A stretch of DNA of 64,000 nt from positions 1,860,001 through 1,924,000 of the forward strand of contig JAALGZ010000003.1 in assembly GCA_015227615.1 (NCBI GenBank), written 5' to 3'. This document shows positions 47,181-56,909 of this stretch, in pieces (within the stretch, counting starts at the first letter, position 1; every line of letters begins with the position of its first letter). The notes beneath the pieces are model-generated. The model searched no databases, was not told the DNA's origin, and saw only the letters and a list, made by a program, of their open reading frames with translations. Position numbers and translations under genes: made by a program. Origin of the DNA: Labyrinthula sp. Ha (lineage: Eukaryota > Sar > Bigyra > Labyrinthulida > Labyrinthulaceae).

Positions 47181-47470
47181 TTTGAAGAGAGCAGAGCAAA
47201 CAGAGTCTATATCTGTTAAGAATTAACAGATAGTACATGTATACGTTTTGCACAAAAGGTTATTATTGTATACTAATAGCTAATCGATGGGCTTTTCAAA
47301 ATATGTATTTAGTTGTAACTTGTAAATAAGTAGAAACTAAATAAAATGCTTAGTGCATATCCAAAAGAGATCTCTTTACTTGGGCCAATATGATGTGATA
47401 TACAAATTTCAGAAAAGCCTTAAAATCTAAAGCTTGTCCAAGATTTTCCCCTCTAAGCAAATACCCGAAA
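47181..47470 (+). pseudogene. 5' fragment of the HMMR-like gene, copy 1
   Basis: TTTGAAGAGAGCAGAGCAAA and, after an insertion, AGTGCATATCCAAAAGAG, CTTGGGCCA.TATGAT and TCTAAGCTTG.CC.AGATT line up with codons 3-50 of the intact gene at 56910. The start codon position is altered, and an insertion of about 145 bases interrupts it. The insertion begins with a small palindrome, TCTGTTAA-gaa-TTAACAGA (about 47212-47229... approximate). Nothing of the coiled coil follows. Confidence 0.7.
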
Positions 47471-50400
47471 GAATTTTCCTTAGATTTAACTACAGAGTAT
47501 CCAACGATTTTATAAACTTATTCTCCTAGCAAACCAATAAAAATTTCTCCTACAATTTGCTCTATCTCATCTACCACAACATAATTTTCACTCATTTACC
47601 TTTCTACCAGGATCTGCTACTCTTGGGATAGACATTCTTACCTTGATGACGGTTGTTTGGAGGAATATAAAATCATTAATTAAAGATCAAAGGAAAGATT
47701 CCAAATTAATAGGGACTATATTTTTTTCTACAGTATCTATTGTTCAATCAGTTTTACTGCATGGGACCGTTATTCACGAATAACACCATTCCCATCATCA
47801 TTTCTCGTAGCACAATTCGGGCAATAATAATTCTCGTAGTTAATTGTTTCTATTTCCTATCATTAAAATACCTTTTCTAGTACTCGAAAATGTCTACTAG
47901 TATATGCATATGGAAAATATAAGACTAAAGAATGTATCTTCTGTTTTAAATTCTGCTAATTACAACTATTTTCTCAGGTTGTAAATTTAAATTACATTTA
48001 TTATAACGTGGTTGTATATTGGTTTAGTTTTAGTATATATATGCATAGAACTAGACCGTTCATGGGTATATCAATAACCAGTTATGCCTTAGTAGCAACC
48101 AGATATTCATAGTGGCTATTTCATTAACATGGTCTTTGTAAATATATTTAAGCCCCGATGCTGACATTGTACTATGTTCATCGGATATATGTTTTACGAT
48201 GTTTGCGTAGATTTAGGAACTAAAGGCACTGCACAGTGAACCAAAGTTCTGCAATGGCAAATTGTTTTATTTTAAGTTTATTGTCTTTGTTGAAAATATC
48301 GTCAACACCCTAGTTAATTCGATATACCATGGCAATTTTCAAACGATAGTAGTATTCAATTTTGACTATTTAGAGTAAGCCAGAATTGGCTACACAGAGT
48401 ATATTTTCTCTAAGAATAGTTTTATGTTCGTAATAGAAGGTCCATTTTAAGATGTTTTATTTTTGTTAAGGTGAAATTTTACTTACCGCCTTTAAAATTA
48501 GTCTTAAATATATCATTATCTAGAAGCTATAATCGATATACTACATTTTAGCAAATATGTATATATATTACTTGATCCTGTCGATTTTAAATTATTTAGT
48601 GCCAAGGAGATTCTATATATATCATATATTCTCCATCCTTATGGGAATTATTTTGAAAGGCTTCTACAACGTAGAAAGAATAGTACCCCGATTTTCCAGA
48701 ATGTTTTTTCATTTTCACTATTTCTTTACATACATTGAAAATTTTACTATCTGTAAATACATTCTGTTATCTTCGCAAATTTATTTCTTAAATTTTCAAA
48801 TAACTTTTCATGTTTTCTAAATACAAAAACTATTATCTATTTTGGGCTTGTGGTAACTTGTATAAATTCATTTTTCTGACTGGATAGTTAAATAAGCTAT
48901 AAAAAATACAAAAGGTTAGAAGCTAATTTTGTTTATATTTTACTTTATATTGTATTGAATGGTATATTTACTTGAAGCAGTTTATATAGCTAAATCTTTC
49001 ACATCATTATTGTCTTGTAGTGTATATTTTACGCAGCATGATTTTTTTTATTGTCAAATTATTTTAATTCGTCATTTTCAATGAGTAACAAGAAGAAAAT
49101 TATAAATTTTCATTTGTAAAATCATTAAGTAGTATTTTTAAAAGCAGAATAATTTTCTAAATATTGTGCAAGGATTAGAATGGCCTCTTTACATAGTAAT
49201 TCAGTCATTATCAGAGGAACTAATATATACGGTATGCAAAATAACATTATTCACCAATAAATATACAATTATGATGTTAGTTACAAATAATGCTCGAATA
49301 ATCAAGTACAAATAGATAAAGTTAAGATCCAATAAATATTCAAAAAGTTAACTATGCTGATTGATTCAATAGGATATATTTCTACGCTCATAGCTCTGTT
49401 GCTGTTGCCGTGTTACCGTGAAGAATGTATAATAAAGACTGAAAATCGATTTCTTGTCATATAAAGAGTTAGTATAAAGTTCAGGTTTTTGGCTAATATG
49501 ATGATTAGGATTAATTTGCTTTTATATTAATAGATGTATTCTTATATAGTATAATGGCTTATGACGTGCCAAACATATATATATATTTGGTACAAGATAT
49601 TATATTCATGGCTAGGTTAGGCAGCTCTCATTTTTTTCTTAAACCTTCTAATGGTTTGCTTCTAGAGCTCAATATAACACACTCACGGTTTTTATCTTAA
49701 TTTGAAGTATTTTCTTAGTTTATGCATTATTCCATTCATAAGAGATGGGTTCTTTTTCATATCGTCTTCTTGTATTAATGTAGCACTAAAAATTATGAAT
49801 TCATTATATATTAAGTTTCCACTAAAGTTCTAATGTCTGGGCACGGGTTTGGCATAGAGATAAATTATTTCAGCAGGGATTTTTTTTATGTAATTACAAA
49901 GAGTATCTTGAATCAAATTTATCAACCAACGCTCTACGTTAAAATCAAAAGCTCAACTGATATGAACGAAATAAGGAGTTAGCAAATATTATCTCAAGTT
50001 GTATTATATTCAAAGCTAAAACCTTGGTTCAAATACATTTAAGTTCTTCTGGTTAACTAACTAGTTGGGATAAAATCTCGCTAAAGAAGTGGATTTTGGC
50101 CAAATTTATTGAGTTTTCTTGGAAAAAAGCCTGTTCTAAATCTAATGCTTAACAGGAACCCGATATTTTGTTCTTAGGGGGACTTCAATACAAAGAAGCT
50201 TAGTCTCATTATTTAGTTCTCCTTTTTACTTAAAACTGGTACGATTTGTCAAAAGTTGTGGACTATATAATATACTTGCTATTCTTATGTTACACATAAG
50301 GTTTCCGTTTATAAAATTGTGATTCCAACTTTCCAGGATGATTATATTTATTGACGCACATACATAATTTTGCACCGTTAATATTGAAAATTTGTATTTA

Positions 50401-50504
50401 CCACAATTTTCGGATCCTAAATAGAAGCTCCAAAGTTCAAACAACTATAGTTAACAACTCACCGGTCCATTGTATCACTGTCACCTTAATAATTATTTTC
50501 ATAT
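47471..50504. other. Intergenic, nothing recognised
   Basis: About 3 kb of AT-rich DNA after the duplication ends. An 87-codon ORF at 48557 and opposing small ORFs at 50226-50629 look like chance. Confidence 0.45.
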
Positions 50505-50735
50505 TCCATAGATACAAAACAATGATACATTACCGCGCAATTGATGCAACTTTGAGTAATACTTTTTTACTAATAGATAGGCCCCTGGAACAAGAAATCA
50601 CATTACTTCTATATCTCAGTAACTGCTAGGAGTTAGACGGCATTACTTATATATATTTTTTTTAATTCTCTTGAAGTCTACTCCGTTTATCTTTTCAAGC
50701 ATACGTATTCTCTAACGAATAAGTACTTTACTGAC
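50505..50735 (+). repeat. Old solo LTR remnant of the copia family
   Basis: It aligns along most of the 300-bp LTR: TACATTACCGCGCAATTGATG (first 20 bases shown differ slightly from TATTACTGCACAATTGGTG), CAACTTT..TAATAC.TTTTTAC, ATATCTCA.TAACT.CT..GAGTTAGA and CATACGTAT..TC occur in order. There are many mismatches and no internal region, so it is an old solo LTR or fragment. Confidence 0.72.
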
Positions 50736-50849
50736 TCGTCACAGTCCCACTGCAATGTGTGTTCAGCAGATAGGGCTCTTATGAAATATCCTTTGCTACA
50801 AATAATATTCTTTTTTTGAGCGCATTGTAAGCAATTTCCCTACCCATTA

Positions 50850-51850
50850 TGCCGTTGGGGAGCATATTTTTTAGTTCCATGATATGAAAGCTACTCATGT
50901 CAGATACATTGACTTCTTGGAGTCAGGTCTCATAGAATGATCATAATCCCTATAATTATACATATCCAGCACATCATTAGATTCCTATTTTTTATTAAAA
51001 TTACATACTTCAAATGGGGCTGATTAATAAACACGTAACAGTTAATCTCTGTACGAGGTGGTTTTGTTCTTGCTGTAAAATTCAAGTAAGGGCTTCATTG
51101 CCAGTATCTTTTCTGGTGCCACAGTATCATCTACTATAAAAAACTCTATCTCAACACCTTCTTCAAATCTGGTCTAATCTCTTACTTGGTTGAGTAGAAG
51201 TTTGTGTCTTTTTAAAAAGTTATGGAAAGTTGTCTTAGAGAATGCCTATTAAGCCTTTTTGGCTTGGAATTACTTGCTAGGGTGTAAGCCCTCAAATTTC
51301 TATGCAATAAATACATTGTGCAAATTCTTCTAGAAGAAAATCTAGGCCTATTATTCCAGTGATAGTTATTCTGGTGGTAGCTACCGTACCTCAGTATAGG
51401 GGGAAATAAGAATTATTCGTATCTTTAAATGCCTGATACTAAGTTATAAACAAAATCTGTCTTAATTCCCGTTCAAGATCTTCGAGAGTTCTCGGTGCTT
51501 CTACCATATTATCCAATGGCATTATCATCTTAGGCATAATTTACACCTTTAAGTAGTTTCTGTTTATAACATTGCTAGAAAGTCAAGCATATTCTATATG
51601 TTTTTTTCTGAGGAATGAAACTTTGGTGCTTCTGGAATCTTACATCTAATAGTGATATGTAATTTGATCACCAAAGCTCCAGACTTAGTTCCCCACTCCA
51701 GTAATCGCCCTTTGAGTGACTACTTTCTAGGTAATATTCAGAACCACTTTTACCGCTTCGGAGTTAATGTTTCTGTGGTCTATGTTATTTGTTTACTGTA
51801 GTTATGAATAAATAGAATTAACTGTCACGCTATTGCATCCCATAATTTTG
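50850..51850 (-). pseudogene. Decayed coding remnant, family unknown, possibly mobile-element derived
   Basis: Minus-strand segments read like protein: VVTQRAITGVGN; MPLDNMVEAPRTLEDLEREL; ITITGIIGLDFLLEEFAQC; VEIEFFIVDDTVAPEKILAM; NDVLDMYNYRDYDHSMRPDS; HIMELKNMLPNGIMGREIAY. The third is loosely like the end of a retroelement protease (IIG.DFL), but the resemblance is short and the rest is unplaced. It is broken many times and looks old. The copia LTR remnant next to it lies on the opposite strand, so the two are probably unrelated. Confidence 0.45.
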
Positions 51851-53386
51851 GAATTGGGCTATCGTTTAAAAAACAGCGAGATCAGAATGAGCACAATTAG
51901 ATAATTATATGTATTCATACTTTCGCGCAATCATTCAAAGCCCCTTAGAAGCATGGATATAATCCAGCAAATTATTTTTCAGAAAATAATGTTGCATTCG
52001 GCTGTGCTTTAGCACTATGATCGCATTTTTTTTTTATTTAGCAAATGTACATTAAGATCTATGACTCATATCTAATTATATATGGTCTCCTAATGCCTCT
52101 GGGTTGACAAAATGTAATCTAGGAATAGCCGTGAATTGTTGCAATATATGGGCTGCTAGTTTGCTAAGAATCCTCTTGATTGTACGCTATTAACCTAGCT
52201 ATAGCATTAGCTTCAAAGCGACCCTCTCACAACCTGAGCTTTTCCTCGAATAGCTGTCTTAATTCTCCGTATTATTTTTCCTATTAAAATTATTTTTCTA
52301 GTTTCAGACCCCGGAATTACTGCGAAATTTACTAGACAAGCAAAAGAGCTTTGCTAAAATTAAAAACAACAACTTCTTCTTTTTCATCCGATCTCGATGC
52401 ACTAATGTACTATAATAAAAAGAGAAAGAGTACTCCACCACATGTATTTAGTGTAACGTTGTGTTATTCACTCTCAGAGTATAAACCATAGGTGAGACAA
52501 GAAGAGGTATTTGCAAGATTTCTACTCATCATTCATTCCACCGTCGGTTTCTGACGGGATGGTGCAGTATATTGATCACACATTAATCAACCAGTACTCG
52601 TTTTTCTTTGACTAATGTTCCCGTATGCAGCATTATTAATATTTTTTTTTGGAATTAAACACTGGATTGAGATAAACTGCTCGAAATTCTTATACCGAGC
52701 GAATTCTGTGGTAATTCCTTTTGAATTCAAAGAACGAAAGTCCTTGCACGCTTCCGGTGTCCAGTTTCGTACATAGACAGCAAAGAATATCTAGTTTGCA
52801 ACTTATAATAAGAAAGTTGGTTCGTCTTAAATCTTGTTTTTGTTGAATCTTTTGGTGCTCAAGTGTTCCAACCCATATCTAAAGCATTGTGAGAACTAAC
52901 TAGGCTAAGAGTATTCTATTATTGTAAGGGTATGAGCATCCACTACATTTTCGTTGTAATAAGCTAGATTAAGATTTAGTTGGTCTATAGGACCAATTTT
53001 AAATAACATTTGGTGTCTATATGCACATAGCAGTAATCTCAGGAAGGAACTTTTTTGAGATAATGAAAAAAAATCGACTTCAGTGTTGGAATGATATTGA
53101 ATTATTACTGGTCTCAAATCGACATTTCTTGCGAAACTTTGGCTGTGATTAATAGAAAAAACTATGTCTTCCAAAGACCAAAGTGGACATAAAGATATAA
53201 ATAAAAAAAATACGCCCAAATAAACCTTTTGTGTAATTTAATCATTCCCATTGGATTGTATTTTTGTAGCATTATTTTCCACACAAGTAGTTCCCAAATA
53301 AAACCCAGAAAAAAAGTTTTCGCACTAGTCCCAGAAAAACGAATAGTTGAATTATGTGAATAAACTCAATACCACAAAATTTTATT
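51851..53386. other. Intergenic, nothing recognised
   Basis: AT-rich. A 104-codon minus ORF at 52905-53219 has no family signal and I do not support it as a gene. Confidence 0.4.
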
Positions 53387-53986
53387 ATGCTTAGAGAAAG
53401 TTTAACAGATGAAGATGACATAGAATTCAATAGATACTTGCAAAACGCACCCACAATATGTCCAGTTTTTGATCCAGCTTGTGGTTTTGTTCCTACGCCT
53501 CCAACATTATCCCCTACATCCGCTCCATCAATATCTCCAACTCCTCTTCCTACTCAATCTTCCTCATCCTCTCCAAGCTTTGTTCCTAGTGAAACACCTA
53601 CATTAGTCCCTACTTCGAATCCAAGTCTCTCACCAACCGATGCCCCATCCGATTCACCTTCAATATCACCAACAAACGCACCAACAGGTTCACCATCTCC
53701 ATATCCAACATTTAGTCCAACGTTATCTCCATCAATAATATCTTCATCGGCAAATGTGATTTTGATATCTAGCTCAGCAGCAGCTGGGTTTTTGCTCTTT
53801 GGATTACTCTTTCTTGTCTGGAGAATAATAGGTGGATTTATTGGGTATCGTAGAAAAGAAACCAAAATACTGGAAAAGAAAGCCCGTGAAGAAACTAATC
53901 AACATAATTTAGACCAAACGAGTAATATTTTTTCAGGTCATTCGGGAAAACTAAAGAACATGTCAGTAAGTAATATTAACTTTTGA
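53387..53986 (+). CDS. SPT-stalk single-pass membrane protein, short form (199 aa)
   Basis: The ATG-initiated product has a short acidic N terminus (about 1-25) with only two Cys (25, 32), a stalk of Ser-Pro-Thr repeats (about 36-118), one membrane helix (about 123-148; NVILISSSAAAGFLLFGLLF) and a basic tail with YRRKETKILEKKA. The helix start matches the copies at 46.6 and 56.4 kb (V.LISSSA..GF), and the C terminus ending K..SVSNI resembles their RSISISAI, so it is a diverged paralogue without the Cys-rich ectodomain. No signal peptide is visible. Stalks of this kind are usually O-glycosylated surface spacers in stramenopiles and other algae; the function is unknown. Confidence 0.82.
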   Translation: MLRESLTDEDDIEFNRYLQNAPTICPVFDPACGFVPTPPTLSPTSAPSISPTPLPTQSSSSSPSFVPSETPTLVPTSNPSLSPTDAPSDSPSISPTNAPTGSPSPYPTFSPTLSPSIISSSANVILISSSAAAGFLLFGLLFLVWRIIGGFIGYRRKETKILEKKAREETNQHNLDQTSNIFSGHSGKLKNMSVSNINF

Positions 53987-55611
53987 TATTCTAATACAGT
54001 CTTTCTTCTTAATGATTAAAAGACAAAGCTTAACGTAGTTCCCCTAACTGCTGCAAAACTCTACTTTTCTGCATTCTACGATACATCTTCCCTATTTTAT
54101 CTTCTATGGATGCTTTCTTGCACCAAGACTTTCCTAATATTTTCTTAATAAATTAAACACCTCGAAACACATTGCTCCAAAATTTTTAATTATTTGTAAA
54201 CTAAAGTTGGCAATTAGTGAATATTACTGTAAGTTTCATGCTTATAGAGCTTCATCATTTCAGTTCATTTTTATTGTCCAGTTTATTCTGCGCATTCAAG
54301 TTTGTTAACTATATTTTTTTTACTTGAACATGATATTTTGAGAAGCAAAGAATAAAGGATTAATAAAAACAGTTTGTAAAAAGCCTTCTCTAAAACCAGG
54401 ATGGTTTGATTTAGAAAAAATAGAATTGTCTATAAGTTTCAGATCTTTGCTAAAAAAATGTCTCTATAGAGAGCTGCTTTGTGTAAATTGTCGTGATGAG
54501 CAAATATACTCTTTACTTTGTATCTCTTTGAATGCAAGTTTATTTTTCTAATGCCATTTATGACACTGAGATTATTCTTATATTTTCCAATTTGCTAGAT
54601 ATTTTCTTAATTGTCTTGAAGAAAAGCATAAAAGAAAAACTCTCAATACGAACTTGGTACTAATTTAATTTAATATTTCTTTCAATGGCTTGATATTACC
54701 TTTAATGTTCAAGAAAAACTAACAATTAAAGTAATGTCATTTGTATTATTTTCCGACAATCAAAATAAAGTATTTTTCTTCTTGTTCTCTAAGTTTATTC
54801 GTACGATCGGTCTTAAGAATCAACTTAGTTTGGACACCAAACTTATGTTGGATAAACAGTTTCAAAATAAAGAAACGAGAATGTTGAGCTAAAGTTTTGC
54901 TTCATGTATTTTAGTTGCGTAATGGCTTTTTCACTATTTAATCTCTCTGTCAGATTCATTTGGAGCAACTTAAGTTATCTGTTCAGATTCTCTGGAAACC
55001 TCCATTCTTAAAAGATATATTCTACGTAGACATTTCAAAGGCTATTTATTGTTTTCAAAATGCTAAAAGACTTATTATATTCGTGTAAAGTTTTCGCTTT
55101 CCATTTACAGGCTTAGAACTGAACCTATTCTCTTTACCCTTGTTTTGCTTCGACACAAAACAAATATCTAAAATTATCAAACCCAAACTTATTTTTTGAA
55201 TACTTTTGAAGTTGGTTCGAGTTGAGCTTCCTTGAATTAAATCAATTATTTCATCTCTAAAGTCTAACAATTTTCAAGTATTCAGGATTCCTTTGTACTT
55301 GCTCTTTGTACACAACTTGTATGAAACAATACTTTCTTTTATTCGTAAACAAAACTGCGCTCGGTATTTATCTCAATAGTAGCTCAACAAATAAAGATAC
55401 AGTAAATTCAACATATCCAGCTCATCTTTCCCCGTGAATCGAGTAGAAAAACTGTGTACTAAAACCAGTTATACATATTTACCATATTATACCGAAAAAG
55501 TTGGATTTCAAGAATTCCAAATGTGCATATTAATAATTATGATATAATCTGATCACTCTTACATTTAATTACAACATGTTCATGCCCCAAACTATCACTT
55601 GAACTTGTTTT
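53987..55611. other. Intergenic, nothing recognised
   Basis: AT-rich spacer between two SPT-stalk genes. The 71-codon minus ORF at 55055 has no support. Confidence 0.45.
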
Positions 55612-55670
55612 TCCCGGAAGTGCGAAAGAGAAAAAAAGAATACAACTTTGTATACAAAACTTCAAAAAGA

Positions 55671-56579
55671 ATGTCTTCAGAACTTGTAACTTGTGATAAC
55701 TTAGATGGTGAATCCAACGGTGGAAACGAAGATCTTAACATCCGACCTGATCAAGAACATTGTTGCAGAGAATGTTGTAACACTATTTTAAACAATGAAG
55801 ATAACCAAATAAACTGTAGATTAGGTTGTAGTCAAGAATCCGTTGATGATCCTTCTATTTGTGGAAATGATGGAGATAGTATATGTGTCCGAAGAGGAAA
55901 CGCATACTTTCTTGGTCAAAATGGGTTCAATGCACAAAGAGACAGTATTACTTGTTGTCTAACTTTACTTGATAACGGTGTCTTCACAAGAGCAGATACA
56001 GTAGTGTTTAGTAACGATGAGTGCATAGACCTACAATTTGATACACCTACTGCATTTCCAACTGAGCTTCCGACCTCCGCGCCTTCTTTTTCGCCTACGT
56101 TACAGCCCTCTGTAACCCCATCACACTCTCCTACCTTTAGTCCAAGTACCTCTCCAACCAAATCTCCAACAGATTCTCCTTCTGTTTCACCAACAGTATC
56201 TCCAACCATTTTTCCGACAGAGTCTCCTTCCGCTTCACCAACTAAATCTCCATTTCAATCTCCAACAGTTTCTCCTTCTTTATTTCCGACAACTTCTCCA
56301 TCAAGTAGTCCTACATTGGCCCCTACCAGTAATTCTTCATCGACTGATGTAGTTTTGATTTCAAGTTCTGCGATAGTTGGGTTTGTGTTAATTGCCTTGA
56401 TGTTTCTAGTATGGCGAAAGAAAAAGGCAAAATTATTAGAGCGGGAGAAAGAAAGCAAGAGAAAAGAGAAGGAAGCTTTAAGAGAATTGAAACCAAGAAA
56501 TCAAAAGAAAACTCTCAATACTCTCTCAAAGCATACCGGAACTAAGAGAAGTATATCTATTAGTGCTATTAGTGTTTAA
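55671..56579 (+). CDS. SPT-stalk single-pass membrane protein with Cys-rich N-terminal domain (302 aa)
   Basis: I take ATG 55671 (MSSELVTCDN) as the start, since codons upstream in frame contain no ATG. The N-terminal 120 residues hold twelve Cys (8, 31, 32, 35, 36, 49, 53, 64, 72, 95, 96, 118), probably disulfide-bonded. Residues 124-225 are a Ser-Pro-Thr repeat stalk, 226-248 a membrane helix (DVVLISSSAIVGFVLIALMF), and 249-302 a basic Lys/Arg/Glu-rich tail ending RSISISAISV. This resembles a cell-surface protein with a short cytosolic tail, yet no signal peptide precedes the Cys-rich part. A missed upstream exon is possible. Paralogues lie at 45943 (broken) and 53387. Confidence 0.87.
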   Translation: MSSELVTCDNLDGESNGGNEDLNIRPDQEHCCRECCNTILNNEDNQINCRLGCSQESVDDPSICGNDGDSICVRRGNAYFLGQNGFNAQRDSITCCLTLLDNGVFTRADTVVFSNDECIDLQFDTPTAFPTELPTSAPSFSPTLQPSVTPSHSPTFSPSTSPTKSPTDSPSVSPTVSPTIFPTESPSASPTKSPFQSPTVSPSLFPTTSPSSSPTLAPTSNSSSTDVVLISSSAIVGFVLIALMFLVWRKKKAKLLEREKESKRKEKEALRELKPRNQKKTLNTLSKHTGTKRSISISAISV

Positions 56580-56909
56580 ATTTGATGTGTTTTATATATT
56601 AGAGCCTCGGGTCATAAGAATTTTTTCTCCTGTTGTTTTGTTTCTCTACGTAAAATTCAGTTTCTACGTTTCTTCCGAATCAAAAACTCTTAATCAAAAA
56701 TCTTCTTTCAAGGATATGTGCTAATAATGATTTCCTTCAGAAGCTTATTTTATACATGATATTTATTTTCGTGTAGAATAAAGATATATTATTGTGATTA
56801 CTAATTACAGTATAATCAGTCGTTTTTGTATTCGTTTCGGTCTTGCTATGTAAATAAGGAAAATTTTTGGGGAATTAAGATTTTGGGCAATCGTTTTGAT
56901 GATAAAACG
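56580..56909. promoter_or_regulatory. Spacer between SPT-stalk gene and HMMR-like gene with TTTTGGGCAAT
   Basis: It holds an AATAAA-type sequence (TAGAATAAAGATA, about 56776) likely to serve 3' processing of the SPT gene, and TTTTGGGCAAT at 56881-56891, only 18 bases before the next ATG. Confidence 0.4.

Larger units (their letters stand above)
45895..47470 (+). repeat. Segmental duplication, copy 1
   Basis: This block aligns with 55612-57058. The first ~130 coding bases are only about three-quarters identical with indels; from about 46080 to about 46980 it is near 99% identical; then it diverges again and carries an insertion of about 145 bases (47206-47349). The copy holds an SPT-stalk gene and the first codons of the HMMR-like gene. 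Confidence 0.9.

Noticed and set aside
49950-50080. Possible third LTR remnant (GGAGTTAG followed by TTCAAAGCT)
   Set aside because: Only two short landmarks agree and the rest does not align. Too weak in AT-rich DNA.
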